From Belliella kenyensis (lineage in GTDB: Bacteria; Bacteroidota; Bacteroidia; Cytophagales; Cyclobacteriaceae), in NCBI RefSeq assembly GCF_022549675.1, contig NZ_JAKZGR010000013.1, positions 62,001-126,000 on the forward strand: a DNA stretch of 64,000 nucleotides, in the 5' to 3' direction. Numbering within the stretch: position 1 is the stretch's first letter; each line of letters starts with the position of its first letter. Below, in pieces: positions 53,174-63,450 of this stretch. The translations under genes and the position numbers were made by a program. Under the pieces are notes generated by a model, which saw only the letters and a list, made by a program, of their open reading frames with translations, was not told the origin of the DNA and searched no databases.

Positions 53174-54241
53174 TCAATTGAATTTTGGTGCTGGTTTACT
53201 GCTCAAACTAGGCACTCCTCGTTCTATGGTTGGCCAACCGTCTTTCCAAATCAACTTATCAAGCATCAAAGGTCTGCGGCTTGCGCCATTTTGTAGTAAT
53301 GGATTACCTTTTGGAATGGCATGATACAAAATCCAATCATCTCCGGCATCGTCAGTCATAATATGACCATTGTGTCCTGGGCCTGCAAAGCCATAGTTCT
53401 CGGAATTACCACTCAAAATTACTTCTCCAAAATTCCCCAACTTGATATCATTTCCAGCCTTGTCTAAATAAGGTCCCAATATATTATCAGAAACAGCTAC
53501 TCTTACCCGGTACGAACTATTGGCACCATCACAACATGATCCTTCTGACCCAAAGTAATAGTACTTCCCATCTTTTTTGTGTACATAACTAGCCTCCAAG
53601 TGATTGTACCCTATGTGGACTTTTTCACCCTTGACACTTTTTCCATCATCAGCTAGTTCTACTGCATATATTCCATGAAAACTACCCCAAAAAAGGTATT
53701 TTTTCTCATCATCTTCCATATAAAATGCATCAATAGAATTGGCTACACCAATCTCTTGAGAAAGGAAAAATTTACCTTGGTCAATAAATGGGCCTTCTGG
53801 CTTATTGGCTATAGCTAAGCCTATTCCGGGGTTAGGATCTCCCCAAGTAGAATACGAATAGTACATAAAGAATTGATTTCCTACTTTTACTACATCAGGT
53901 GCCCAAAGGCCGCCTTGATCCTTCCAAGTTGGCTTAGAAGGAAAAGCTGTGCCTGCCAATTCCCAATTTACAAGATCTTTAGATTTCACAATTGGAACCA
54001 ATTTATGACCACCTTCATTTCCCCAATTGTCCTCAGTACCATAGGCATAAAAAATCCCCTCATGCTCTAGAACGGATGGATCTGCTAATACTGGCCTAAA
54101 TACAGGATTTACATAAGTAGCTAGGACTTCTCCGGGTTCATTTCCTCCCTGATTGGGATTATCATTTTCGGGATCTCCACAACCTCCTGCGGTCAAGAAG
54201 AGCATTGAAACTAGCCCTAAACTCAATCTTAAATAATTCAT
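53174..54241 (-). CDS. GH43-family glycoside hydrolase lipoprotein
   Basis: The 355-residue protein is a lipoprotein (lipobox TAGGC, Cys21), so it probably sits in the outer membrane or faces the periplasm. It is a five-bladed propeller of GH43 type with the catalytic triad visible: general base Asp54 (LADPSV), pKa-modulating Asp171 (NSIDAF) and general acid Glu216 (LEASYV). QGGLWAPDV is another family mark. GH43 enzymes act on arabinans, arabinoxylans, xylans and galactans; the exact specificity is not readable. It follows susD by 215 bases, with a hairpin plus T-run just before its start. Confidence 0.92.
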   Translation of the reverse strand: MNYLRLSLGLVSMLFLTAGGCGDPENDNPNQGGNEPGEVLATYVNPVFRPVLADPSVLEHEGIFYAYGTEDNWGNEGGHKLVPIVKSKDLVNWELAGTAFPSKPTWKDQGGLWAPDVVKVGNQFFMYYSYSTWGDPNPGIGLAIANKPEGPFIDQGKFFLSQEIGVANSIDAFYMEDDEKKYLFWGSFHGIYAVELADDGKSVKGEKVHIGYNHLEASYVHKKDGKYYYFGSEGSCCDGANSSYRVRVAVSDNILGPYLDKAGNDIKLGNFGEVILSGNSENYGFAGPGHNGHIMTDDAGDDWILYHAIPKGNPLLQNGASRRPLMLDKLIWKDGWPTIERGVPSLSSKPAPKFN

Positions 54242-54261
54242 ATTGAAACATTTATAAGTTT

Positions 54262-54290
54262 AAAAGGAACAGGGAAATTCCCTGCTCCCA
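54262..54290 (-). terminator. Hairpin with T-run 20 bases before the GH43 start (possible attenuator)
   Basis: On the minus strand GGAGCAGGGA and TCCCTGTTCC form a 10-bp stem (one G-U wobble, perfect otherwise) with a 3-nt loop and TTTT after it. It lies between susD and the GH43 gene, so it could cause partial termination or act as a processing/stability hairpin. Confidence 0.6.
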
Positions 54291-54456
54291 ATTAGATCTA
54301 ATAGGTTGAAACTTTTTCACTTCATTAATTATCGGCTCATATCGATCAGAATCCGCATAACTTAGACACTATCGGCGATTCTAAATAAATACCTGAAATC
54401 AATTGCTACTAGGGTAATTTAAAATATACATCAAACAAAGAATGCCTATTTACTCA

Positions 54457-55986
54457 TCACCAACCTGGATTTTGGACAAGGTTCTTGTTGATATCTAGAT
54501 CTCTTTGAGGAATCGGCAGAAACTCATGTCTTCCAACCACAAAGTTATTGAACCCTGGATCTCTAGGAGCTAAATCTCTTCCAAGATCACCCCATCTAGC
54601 GAGATCAGACCAGCGATGTCCCTCACCTGATAGCTCAAGTAATCTTTCATGCTTCAACTGCTCCAAAAATGCCGCTTGACTTAGACCTGGTCTTGCTGTA
54701 GACAATGTAGGCAGACCAACTCTAGCCCTCACCCGATCTACATGTGGATAGGCTTGGCTTGTTCTTCCTGTTGCATTAAGCACCTCAGCGTACATCAAAA
54801 GTACATCTGCATACCTGATCACACGGTAATTGTTAGGAGACCTATAGCCTTCCTCATTTTTCCAATGATCATTGAGGAATTTTCTAAAGAAAGCTCTTGA
54901 ATTACCAGCTCCATATCGCTGAGTGAATGATTGTCCATAAACCATGCTGAAATCTGGCCCTCGCTCATCCGTAAAAGCATACAAATAGGAAGCGGCAAGT
55001 CTTGGGTCTCTATTGCCAGAGGTCGTTTGCTCTTTCAAAAATTCAGCTATTGCCCAAGTCCTAGCCTCAGCATCAGCCCAGCCTATACCCGGAGGTGCTA
55101 GAAACTGAGGAATTGAAGTGCCATAATTATGGTTTGGAGTACTTACATCGTTATCTGTCACCTCTGTAGCATTGACAGTGAACTGCCACTCAAATACAGA
55201 TTCTTGGTTGTTTTCTGAAGTGATCAAAAAATTATCTCTGTAATTTGGCATAAGGTTGTAAATAGATGCGCCTTCACCTGTCACGAGCCAATTGAGTGGG
55301 GTTTCAGCTTGTGCATATTTACCCTGCTGCATGAACACTTTGGCAAGTAAAGCCTGTGCTGCTCCTTTTGTAACTCTACCCAAATCTCTACTATTAGGGT
55401 ATACAGCTGGAAGACCATCAACTGCTCTACCCAGATCCAACTCAACTTGTGCCCATACCTGAGCTTGTGGAGTGGTAGGTGGTAGGTCTGTAGGTTTGGA
55501 AGCTTCTAGCATCATAGGAACATTTCCCCAAAGCAAAGCCAAGTTATAGTAGAAATAAGCTCTAAGAAAATAAGCCTCTCCCAAAAGTCTATTTTTCAAT
55601 GCACTATCCATCTCTATTGATGGGACATTATCCAAGACTTGATTGGCTCGAAAAATCCCTACATAACAATCTACCCATACATCGATCACAGGTCCAAAAT
55701 TATAATCAGGCTGGATAAATCCCCCCATAGCATTGGCCAAGTCTGACCAAGGACTACCCGAAAATCCTTCATCTGATCTTGTTATGTGAAGAATTGGCAT
55801 CCATCTAGACATCCCTGGTCTAGCAAAGGTTGAATAAATAGCATTGACTCCTTGCTCTGCATCTGTGGCGTTTTGCCAGAATACCTCCATTGTTGGCTGG
55901 TTTGGATTAGTAATATCCAACTCTGGGCTACAGCTCAACACTAAGGCTGACGCTGCCATCAATATATATTTTGAAATCTTTTTCAT
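54457..55986 (-). CDS. SusD/RagB-family glycan-binding lipoprotein of the PUL
   Basis: The 509-residue protein is a lipoprotein (MKKISKYILMAASALVLSC, Cys19) with SusD features: the FRANQVLDNV and EAYFLRAYFYYNLALLWG motifs of the TPR-like scaffold, and the C-terminal ELSGEGHRWSDLARWGD and LPIPQRDLDINKNLVQNPGW-type end (final 20 residues). It belongs to the RagB/SusD group proper, unlike the SusD-like_2 protein at 12.1 kb. It should cover the SusC barrel encoded just upstream (22 bases) and bind the polysaccharide outside the cell. Confidence 0.95.
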   Translation of the reverse strand: MKKISKYILMAASALVLSCSPELDITNPNQPTMEVFWQNATDAEQGVNAIYSTFARPGMSRWMPILHITRSDEGFSGSPWSDLANAMGGFIQPDYNFGPVIDVWVDCYVGIFRANQVLDNVPSIEMDSALKNRLLGEAYFLRAYFYYNLALLWGNVPMMLEASKPTDLPPTTPQAQVWAQVELDLGRAVDGLPAVYPNSRDLGRVTKGAAQALLAKVFMQQGKYAQAETPLNWLVTGEGASIYNLMPNYRDNFLITSENNQESVFEWQFTVNATEVTDNDVSTPNHNYGTSIPQFLAPPGIGWADAEARTWAIAEFLKEQTTSGNRDPRLAASYLYAFTDERGPDFSMVYGQSFTQRYGAGNSRAFFRKFLNDHWKNEEGYRSPNNYRVIRYADVLLMYAEVLNATGRTSQAYPHVDRVRARVGLPTLSTARPGLSQAAFLEQLKHERLLELSGEGHRWSDLARWGDLGRDLAPRDPGFNNFVVGRHEFLPIPQRDLDINKNLVQNPGW

Positions 55987-56008
55987 GATTTAAAATGCTT
56001 TTGGAAAA

Positions 56009-59000
56009 TTAAAATTCGAACTGTAAACCAAGAGAATAAATCTTGCTAGCTGGCCAGTTGCCATTGTCAAACCCTCTTTCTAGTATTCCATTGCCTGTGA
56101 CATCTGGATCAAGTCCTGAGTATTTGGTAAAAGTGAGCAAGTTTTGGCCACTTATAAATAAGCGTGCATTGCTTACATTCCATCTTTGTAGTCTGGCCAT
56201 GTTTAAGTTGTAGCCTATTTCCACATTTCTCAATCGGACGTATGATCCATCCTCTAGCCATCTGTCACTTTCTAATCTTGCATTGTCTATAAGTCCAGGA
56301 TCTCCTACAGAAACACCTATTCTAGGATCATTGGTATTGGTATTGGTCGGAGTCCATGGGCTTATATCTGCTCTGAAATTCGTGTTTTGATAGCTATCTA
56401 TCTCGCGTCTTACACCATTCATTATCCTGTGCCCAAACACTCCAATCCACTGCATATTGAAAGTGAAGTTTTTGTAAGTAGCATTGAACTGAGCACCAGT
56501 CTGTAAGGTCGGCCAAGGAGAACCCACAAAGGTTCTATCTTCTTGGTTGATCTCTCCATCCCCATTAATATCTACAAACCTAATATCACCTGGTCTTGCA
56601 AATGGCTGAATAACTCTTCCGTCTGAATTGGTGTGATTGTTAATTTCTTCATCACTTTGGAAAATCCCATCTGTCTTGAGCACGTACCACTCACCCATTG
56701 GTCTTCCAATTTGCGAACGTGTGATCCCCGTTTGAATATAATCTATTCCTTCTCCAAGGTTGCCCACATCCATTACTCTATTCCTGATAGTAGTCACATT
56801 GGCTGACACATCCCACTTGAGGGCACGTTTCATGTTTCTATATGTTGCAGCCATCTCTATCCCTCTGTTTCTGATAGAGGCTGCATTGACCGCTGGTTCA
56901 CCGCCAAGATTACCTAAGTACCAAGCTATCGGTAAGTTCACCAAAACATCTTTGGACAATGAGTTGTAATATTCTGCGGATAGGGTCAATTGATCATCAA
57001 ATAGCCCTAAGTCAAAACCTAAGTTGTGACTAATTCTTCTTTCCCATCCTAGATTAGGATTAGCAAGTCTAGCTTGTGTCGCACCTACATAAGCTTGCTC
57101 ATCTGGTCCAAATATGGCTCTAGGATTAGAGTTCAAAAAACCGATGTAATCCCAAGAACCTACTGTGACTATACCTAGCTCACCATATGAGGCACGAAGC
57201 TTCAAATCAGAAACAACAAGAGAACTGAAAAACGACTCTTCAGAAATTCTCCATCCACCAGCGATAGAAGGGAAAAATCTTGATCTGTTATCACTTCCAA
57301 ATCTCGAATCTGCATCATATCTACCCGTCAATGTAATCAAGTAGCGGTCATCATAAGTATAGTTTGCCCTTCCCAGAAAGCCAGCAATGGTATATTGAAC
57401 TGGTATAAAACCGTCTGCAATCGGGTCGCCCGTGGCCGAGCTTACAGTATTCAAGTACCTCCCATCAAATGACTGAAGGTCTGTTCGCCCAGCAGAGAGT
57501 ACATCTCTTTTGGTGATTTGTTGCGAATGTCCTACTACTCCAGAGAAGCTATGTTTGTTGATTACTTTATTGTAATTCACGGTATGTTCCAACAGAAAAC
57601 TTGAGAAAAGTGACCTTTCTTCGATGATATTGGTTGGAGCTGCTGGCTGATTAAAGTGCCACTCACCTGCTCTACGCATGCGCTTGTTGTGGTCAAAGCT
57701 CAATTCTGCACCAGCATTGAACCTGTAAACAAGACCATCCATGATATCTACATCCAAGTAAGCATTACCAACTACTTTGGCAAAATTACTTCTAAAGCTA
57801 TTGATGGCATTTACCGCCACTGGATTCCAAGCATAGGTAACAGCATCCGTGGTTCCTTTACCCCAACCATCTGGATTGGCTGCACTGATAAATCTATTGT
57901 CTCTCACCGGTATCACGGGTAGGTTGAGTGGCATGTCATAGAATGGATTTCCTGTTCCTGGCGAGTTGGTTATAGAGTTTGTGAAAATTAAATTTTCTCC
58001 AAAAGTTACTCTGCCTTTGGTATTTTTGGTATTGATTCTCAAAGCAGCTCTTTGAAAATCATGGCCAATGAGTACTCCCTTATTTTCAAAAAAAGATCCC
58101 GAAATGAGGTAACTTGAATTCTTAGATCCTCCTGATAATGTCACATTATAATCTTGAGCATTTCCAAGCCTCGTGACTTCATCGTACCAGTTGGTATTGA
58201 CACTTGGATCGAATGCCGTGCTTACACTTGCAGGAGCGGTGAGGCCAGAATTGGCAAATTGAGTTCTCTGCATTTCTGCAAACTGTACATTGTTCATCAT
58301 CTGATAGCCTTGAGGCAGTTGTTGAATACCATATTTGGCAGTCACACTTACACGAGGAGTTCCTTCGGCACCTTGCTTAGTAGTGATGATGATCACACCA
58401 TTAGCAGCTCTTGAACCATATATAGCAGCCGCAGAAGCATCTTTTAAAATTTGTATGGTTTCTATATCGTTGGTATTGATTGTAGGATTGGCATCTGCGA
58501 TCATACCATCTATCACATAAAGTGGGCTTGAATTGATAAAACTTGCCACACCTCTGATTTCTACTTGAGCATTCTGCCCTGGTCCTCCACCATTTCTTAC
58601 CGATACTCCAGGAGCTAGCCCTTGCAATGATTCTCCTAATGAAGCAGCAGTAACTTTGTTTTGCTTATCTCTTCCTACCACAGCGGTAGCTCCTGTGAGA
58701 TCTTTCTTCTTCACTGTCTGATAGCCTATCACCACGACTTCATCTAAATCACTCAGGTTTTCTTCGAGTTCTATCGTTAGGTTAGTTCTACCCGCAACCG
58801 GTATCTCCTGCTGAATAAATCCGATAAACGAGACCAATAATACACTCTGAGCACTAGAGACTTGTATTTGAAAATTCCCATCGATATCAGACACGGTACC
58901 ATTAGAGGTTCCTTTTTCGATGACTGTAGCGCCGGGAAACACTTCCCCTGTGGACTTATCTACTACAGTTCCTCGCACAGTTTGGACATTTTGTGCCAAA

Positions 59001-59074
59001 GCAGGCAGGTAATTACAGCTGAGGAAAAATAGCAGCCATAAAGCTGATTTTTGTAGCTTTCTTTTCATGGACAT
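56009..59074 (-). CDS. SusC/RagA-family TonB-dependent transporter of the PUL
   Basis: The 1021-residue protein has a signal peptide (cleavage after PALAQ), a carboxypeptidase-regulatory-like domain (about 30-110, PGATVIEKGTSNGTVSDIDG in part), a TonB-box region DEVVVIGYQTVKKKDLTG, the plug (VIDGMIADANP, AAIYGSRAANGVIIITTK) and a barrel ending SLGLQFEF. No STN domain is present, so control comes from the divergent hybrid sensor rather than an anti-sigma factor. It heads the susC-susD-GH43-barrel operon. An ATG at 59068 (MKRKLQKS) is an equally good start. Confidence 0.95.
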   Translation of the reverse strand: MSMKRKLQKSALWLLFFLSCNYLPALAQNVQTVRGTVVDKSTGEVFPGATVIEKGTSNGTVSDIDGNFQIQVSSAQSVLLVSFIGFIQQEIPVAGRTNLTIELEENLSDLDEVVVIGYQTVKKKDLTGATAVVGRDKQNKVTAASLGESLQGLAPGVSVRNGGGPGQNAQVEIRGVASFINSSPLYVIDGMIADANPTINTNDIETIQILKDASAAAIYGSRAANGVIIITTKQGAEGTPRVSVTAKYGIQQLPQGYQMMNNVQFAEMQRTQFANSGLTAPASVSTAFDPSVNTNWYDEVTRLGNAQDYNVTLSGGSKNSSYLISGSFFENKGVLIGHDFQRAALRINTKNTKGRVTFGENLIFTNSITNSPGTGNPFYDMPLNLPVIPVRDNRFISAANPDGWGKGTTDAVTYAWNPVAVNAINSFRSNFAKVVGNAYLDVDIMDGLVYRFNAGAELSFDHNKRMRRAGEWHFNQPAAPTNIIEERSLFSSFLLEHTVNYNKVINKHSFSGVVGHSQQITKRDVLSAGRTDLQSFDGRYLNTVSSATGDPIADGFIPVQYTIAGFLGRANYTYDDRYLITLTGRYDADSRFGSDNRSRFFPSIAGGWRISEESFFSSLVVSDLKLRASYGELGIVTVGSWDYIGFLNSNPRAIFGPDEQAYVGATQARLANPNLGWERRISHNLGFDLGLFDDQLTLSAEYYNSLSKDVLVNLPIAWYLGNLGGEPAVNAASIRNRGIEMAATYRNMKRALKWDVSANVTTIRNRVMDVGNLGEGIDYIQTGITRSQIGRPMGEWYVLKTDGIFQSDEEINNHTNSDGRVIQPFARPGDIRFVDINGDGEINQEDRTFVGSPWPTLQTGAQFNATYKNFTFNMQWIGVFGHRIMNGVRREIDSYQNTNFRADISPWTPTNTNTNDPRIGVSVGDPGLIDNARLESDRWLEDGSYVRLRNVEIGYNLNMARLQRWNVSNARLFISGQNLLTFTKYSGLDPDVTGNGILERGFDNGNWPASKIYSLGLQFEF

Positions 59075-59350
59075 TTTGGGTTAATAATTATTTAAATTTT
59101 GAGTTGCACCTTTCATTTATGGACAAGTAAACACTCAGTCCTTTCGGCAACATGAATGTAGATCGATTTTACAGCATCCACTGAAACGATTCCTTCAACT
59201 AATAAAAATATTCCTGCTAGCGACTCAAATTGAATACTGCGTTTTAGTAAGTGACTGATTTATTTCATTACTTGGTGTCGGCAATTGATTTACTTGCATG
59301 GAGTCAATGAGCTTTTAGTATCAAATACCCAAATACCCCAAAATCCACCT

Positions 59351-62300
59351 ATGCAAACCAGGGCAAAAATCTTTCTATTCTGTGTCCTTTTGTTAAGCAA
59401 CATTTATCTTGCTTTTAGTCAAAAACCTTACTTCAGACACCTTGGTGTAGAAGATGGATTGAGTCATAACACCGTGTTTACTATCTATCAAGATCACAAA
59501 GGATTCATGTGGTTCGGCACCAAAGATGGGCTCAACAGGTACGATGGCCACACATTTAAAGTGTATAAAAATATCCAAGGTGATAGCAATTCATTGAGAA
59601 ATAACCACATCCTATCCTTTCATGAGGATGGTGAAAATATGCTTTGGATAGGCACCAATGCAGGCATTTCCATATACGATCCTATTTTGGAAAAATTCAA
59701 TCCATTTGATACTATGGATCAAAATGGAGAGCAAGTATGGGGGCAAATTTTGAAGATCAAAGAAGATCCGCTTGGCAATATTTGGATAGCCTCAAGTACA
59801 GCTGGGGTATATAGATATCAACCAAATGAACGTAAACTTATTCGATTCAGCCATGACCCAAACCGACCATCAAGCCTTGGGTCTGGTTCTGTATCATCTT
59901 TGACTATAGATGACAAAGGTATCGTCTGGGTGGGTATATTGGGAGGTGGTGTGGAAAGGTTTATACCTGCAAATGAATCTTTTTTGAAACATGAGAAATC
60001 TGCTCAAATCCTAAAAAAAGATTTGATACTAGAAATCTTTGATCTCGGTGGAAATGACCTCCTAGTAGGAACAAAAAATAATGGCTTGAAATTACTAAAC
60101 AAAGAAACAGGTGGTATCAAAGCCATTCTTCAAGAGGATCATGCAGGTAATAAACTCTTCATACGAAACATCGCCAAGAGTGATGGTCAAGAAATATGGA
60201 TCAGTACAGAGCAAGGGATTTATGTTTATGATTTTAGTCAAAACACATACAAGCATTTCTCCCAAAATCCTAACGATCCTTACACGCTTTCTGATAATGC
60301 TACTTATTCTATTTATAAAGATAGAGAGGGTGGATTTTGGATAGGAACCTATTTTAGTGGACTCAATTACTTACCAAACATCCCTACCAACTTTGAGAAA
60401 TTCTATCCTGTAATCAATCAAAACTCTATACAAGGAAAAAGGGTCAGAGAAATGGTGGAAGATCTAGACGGAAATATTTGGATAGGCACAGAGGATGCAG
60501 GCTTAAGCAAATTCAATCCCATCGATAAATCATTCATCAATTTCTTACCCAATAAGTCAAAGAATTCTCTGAGCTATCACAATGTCCATGGCCTACTCAT
60601 AGATCAGAATAATTTATGGATTTCTAGCCATAGCCAAGGCTTGAAACTAGACAAGTTAGATATTAGATCAGGTAGATTTGATAGACTAGATCAATCTGCT
60701 CTGCAAAACCCACTCTTTGATACTGATATCTTTGCAATCTGCAAAGATTCAAATAACAACAAATGGTATGGTACCATCTCAGGAGTATATCTAATGCGCC
60801 ATGGAGAAAATCAAATGAACTTTTTTGACAAACTCAGCATCAGCTTTTACTACGATATTCTGGAAGATACTGATGGAAATATCTGGTTTGCTACTATCAA
60901 TAATGGGCTGTTTTGTTATAAGCCTAGTTCTGATACAGTGATACATTATCTTACTAACCCAAATGATAAAAGATCACTCCCAGGCAATGCAATAGTAACC
61001 CTTTTCGAAGACAGTAAGAAAAACCTCTGGGTTGGCAGTGAAGGATATGGATTGGCAAGGTTCGATAGAGAAAATGATGCATTTGAGACCATTGATTTAT
61101 CAATGGGTCTTCCAAGTAACACCATTTACAAAATACTCGAGGATGATCTGGGACAGCTTTGGCTTAGTACCAATAGAGGTTTGGTAAAATACAATTCAGC
61201 AAATCAAAAAATTGAAGTATTTACCAAATCAAACGGGCTTTTGTCAGATCAATTCAATTATAAATCAGGATTGAAGGCAAGCGATGGAAAGCTATACTTT
61301 GGCTCACTTAATGGCTTCATTGTATTTGACCCTAAGACTTTTTCCAAATCCTCATTTGAGCCGAAGGTTACTTTCACAGGTCTCAAACTTTTCAATAAGG
61401 AGATCATTGTCGGAGCAAGTGATGGGATTCTATCTCATTCTATCACTCAAACCAACAAAATTGTCTTAACACATGATCAATCTTCATTGAGTCTTTCATT
61501 TGCTGCATTGGGTTTTACCCAGCCAGAATCTTGGAAATACTTATACAAGCTGGAAGGGTTTGAGAAAGAATGGAATCAACCTGTAAAATCAAATGAAGTG
61601 AGCTACCCAAACTTGGCTCCTGGGAATTATACACTGCTGGTCAAAACTATCAACGAGCAAGGGGAAATAAGCCAAGAAGAAGCTAATTTGTCGATAGTTA
61701 TCAAACCTCCTTTTTATTATTCACCTTTAGCATATTTTATCTATTTCTTATTACTAATGATATTGATCATCAGTATCATATTGTCTTATAGAAAAAGGGT
61801 ACAAAATAGACATCAAAAGAATATAGAAATATTAGAAGCCCAAAAAGAAAAGGAAATCTTTAATGCGAAAATCGAATTCTTTACCAACATCACTCATGAG
61901 ATTAGAACTCCATTGACTTTGATCAAGGGACCTCTCGAAATCATCCTCAAAAATGAAGAGAAACTTGAGGATAATACAAAAGAAAACCTCAAAATCATGG
62001 AAAAAAATGCTGATCGATTGATTCATTTAAGCAATCAGCTGCTAGATTTCAGAAAGGCAGAGAAGCAAAGTTTTCAATTGAATTTTGTCAAGACTGACAT
62101 TTCTAGAGTCTTGATAGACTTACATTACCGATTTCAGCCACTTGCCTACTCCAATCAACTGAAGTTTGAAGTCACAGGCATTCAAGATGTGTATTTTGCA
62201 GACGTGGATCAAGAAGAACTGATCAAGATCGTAAGCAATATGGTATCCAATGCTATCAAATATGCTGCAAGCTATATCAACATAGCGTTAGTTACTGAAG

Positions 62301-63388
62301 AAGATACGAATTTTGAGATTGTAGTTTCCAATGATGGAAAATTGATAGATGAATCTTATCAGGAGAAAATTTTTGAGCCATTTTTCCAGATAGATCCTGA
62401 TGAGACGAATAAGCCACGACAAGGAACTGGATTGGGGCTTCCATTGGCCAAATCACTTGCTGAACTTCATGGAGGGAATCTCTCCTATTCAGCCACTTAT
62501 ATAAATGAACTAAACAGCTTTATCCTAAAGCTACCTAAAAATCAATCTCATAGTTTTGAACTAGATAAAATAGAATCAGAGGAATTCTTCGATGCAGACG
62601 ATGCAAACTTCCCTAATACCTCAATCAAAAATGCCATTGAAAAACAAGTCATCCTTTTGGTAGAAGATAACAGAGAATTACAAACTTTCATTGAAACAAA
62701 CCTTAAAAATGATTACCATATCCTCAAAGCTAATCATGGTAAAGATGCATTGAGGATTTTGGAAGCTCATCAGGTAGACCTTATCATTTCTGATATCATG
62801 ATGCCTGTGATGGACGGTATTACAATGTGTCACCAGTTAAAATCTGACCTCCTCTATTCTCATATTCCAGTGATATTACTAACTGCAAAAAACAATATTC
62901 AATCAAAACTGGAAGGCTTAGAGGTAGGTGCTGATGTGTATATAGAAAAACCCTTCTCTGTAGAATATTTGATACTGCAAGCCAAAAACCTCTTAAAATA
63001 CAGAGATCAAGTAAGGGATAATTTTGCCAAGTCTCCTCAGGTGTTGTCAGTGAGTATCGCACATACCAAAGCAGATGAAAAATTTCTCCATGAAATCAAT
63101 AAAATCATAGACGCTGAAATTTCAAATGAGCAATTTGGCGTCAATGAGTTGGCAGAAAAGGTTCACATGAGTCAGTCTAGCCTTCTTCGGAAAATCAAAG
63201 GAGTCTCTAAACTCACACCAAATGAATATATTCGTCTGGTGAGACTCAAAAAAGCCGCAGAATTACTTAGCTCAGGTTCTTTGAGCATTTCTGAGGTTTG
63301 TGTCAAAGTTGGATTCAACTCACCAAGTTATTTTTCGAAGTGTTTTCAAAAACAATTTGGTGAGTTGCCAAAGGATTACCAGAAGTAG
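59351..63388 (+). CDS. Hybrid two-component system (HTCS) sensor-regulator of the PUL
   Basis: The 1345-residue protein combines a signal peptide (IFLFCVLLLSNIYLAFSQ), two seven-bladed propellers of Reg_prop repeats (about 25-690; recurrent DGNIWIGT-like motifs), a Y_Y_Y domain (about 700-785), one membrane helix (about 790-815), a histidine kinase with His849 in THEIRTP, an ATPase domain, a receiver domain with phosphorylated Asp1148 in ISDIMMPVMDG, and an AraC-type DNA-binding domain (about 1240-1345). HTCS proteins sense an oligosaccharide in the periplasm and activate their PUL. The start at 59351 (MQTRAKIFLF) is chosen because it directly precedes the signal peptide; the upstream TTG extension is not credible. 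It is divergent from susC. Confidence 0.95.
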   Translation: MQTRAKIFLFCVLLLSNIYLAFSQKPYFRHLGVEDGLSHNTVFTIYQDHKGFMWFGTKDGLNRYDGHTFKVYKNIQGDSNSLRNNHILSFHEDGENMLWIGTNAGISIYDPILEKFNPFDTMDQNGEQVWGQILKIKEDPLGNIWIASSTAGVYRYQPNERKLIRFSHDPNRPSSLGSGSVSSLTIDDKGIVWVGILGGGVERFIPANESFLKHEKSAQILKKDLILEIFDLGGNDLLVGTKNNGLKLLNKETGGIKAILQEDHAGNKLFIRNIAKSDGQEIWISTEQGIYVYDFSQNTYKHFSQNPNDPYTLSDNATYSIYKDREGGFWIGTYFSGLNYLPNIPTNFEKFYPVINQNSIQGKRVREMVEDLDGNIWIGTEDAGLSKFNPIDKSFINFLPNKSKNSLSYHNVHGLLIDQNNLWISSHSQGLKLDKLDIRSGRFDRLDQSALQNPLFDTDIFAICKDSNNNKWYGTISGVYLMRHGENQMNFFDKLSISFYYDILEDTDGNIWFATINNGLFCYKPSSDTVIHYLTNPNDKRSLPGNAIVTLFEDSKKNLWVGSEGYGLARFDRENDAFETIDLSMGLPSNTIYKILEDDLGQLWLSTNRGLVKYNSANQKIEVFTKSNGLLSDQFNYKSGLKASDGKLYFGSLNGFIVFDPKTFSKSSFEPKVTFTGLKLFNKEIIVGASDGILSHSITQTNKIVLTHDQSSLSLSFAALGFTQPESWKYLYKLEGFEKEWNQPVKSNEVSYPNLAPGNYTLLVKTINEQGEISQEEANLSIVIKPPFYYSPLAYFIYFLLLMILIISIILSYRKRVQNRHQKNIEILEAQKEKEIFNAKIEFFTNITHEIRTPLTLIKGPLEIILKNEEKLEDNTKENLKIMEKNADRLIHLSNQLLDFRKAEKQSFQLNFVKTDISRVLIDLHYRFQPLAYSNQLKFEVTGIQDVYFADVDQEELIKIVSNMVSNAIKYAASYINIALVTEEDTNFEIVVSNDGKLIDESYQEKIFEPFFQIDPDETNKPRQGTGLGLPLAKSLAELHGGNLSYSATYINELNSFILKLPKNQSHSFELDKIESEEFFDADDANFPNTSIKNAIEKQVILLVEDNRELQTFIETNLKNDYHILKANHGKDALRILEAHQVDLIISDIMMPVMDGITMCHQLKSDLLYSHIPVILLTAKNNIQSKLEGLEVGADVYIEKPFSVEYLILQAKNLLKYRDQVRDNFAKSPQVLSVSIAHTKADEKFLHEINKIIDAEISNEQFGVNELAEKVHMSQSSLLRKIKGVSKLTPNEYIRLVRLKKAAELLSSGSLSISEVCVKVGFNSPSYFSKCFQKQFGELPKDYQK

Positions 63389-63450
63389 AGGAACAAATTC
63401 CATTAGGCTTCACTTTTCTCACAAAGTGATTTCAAGATTTGAACATTAAT

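Noticed and set aside
59285-59350. Upstream extension of the hybrid sensor from a TTG
   Set aside because: It would place 22 non-conserved residues in front of an otherwise perfect signal peptide starting at the ATG at 59351.
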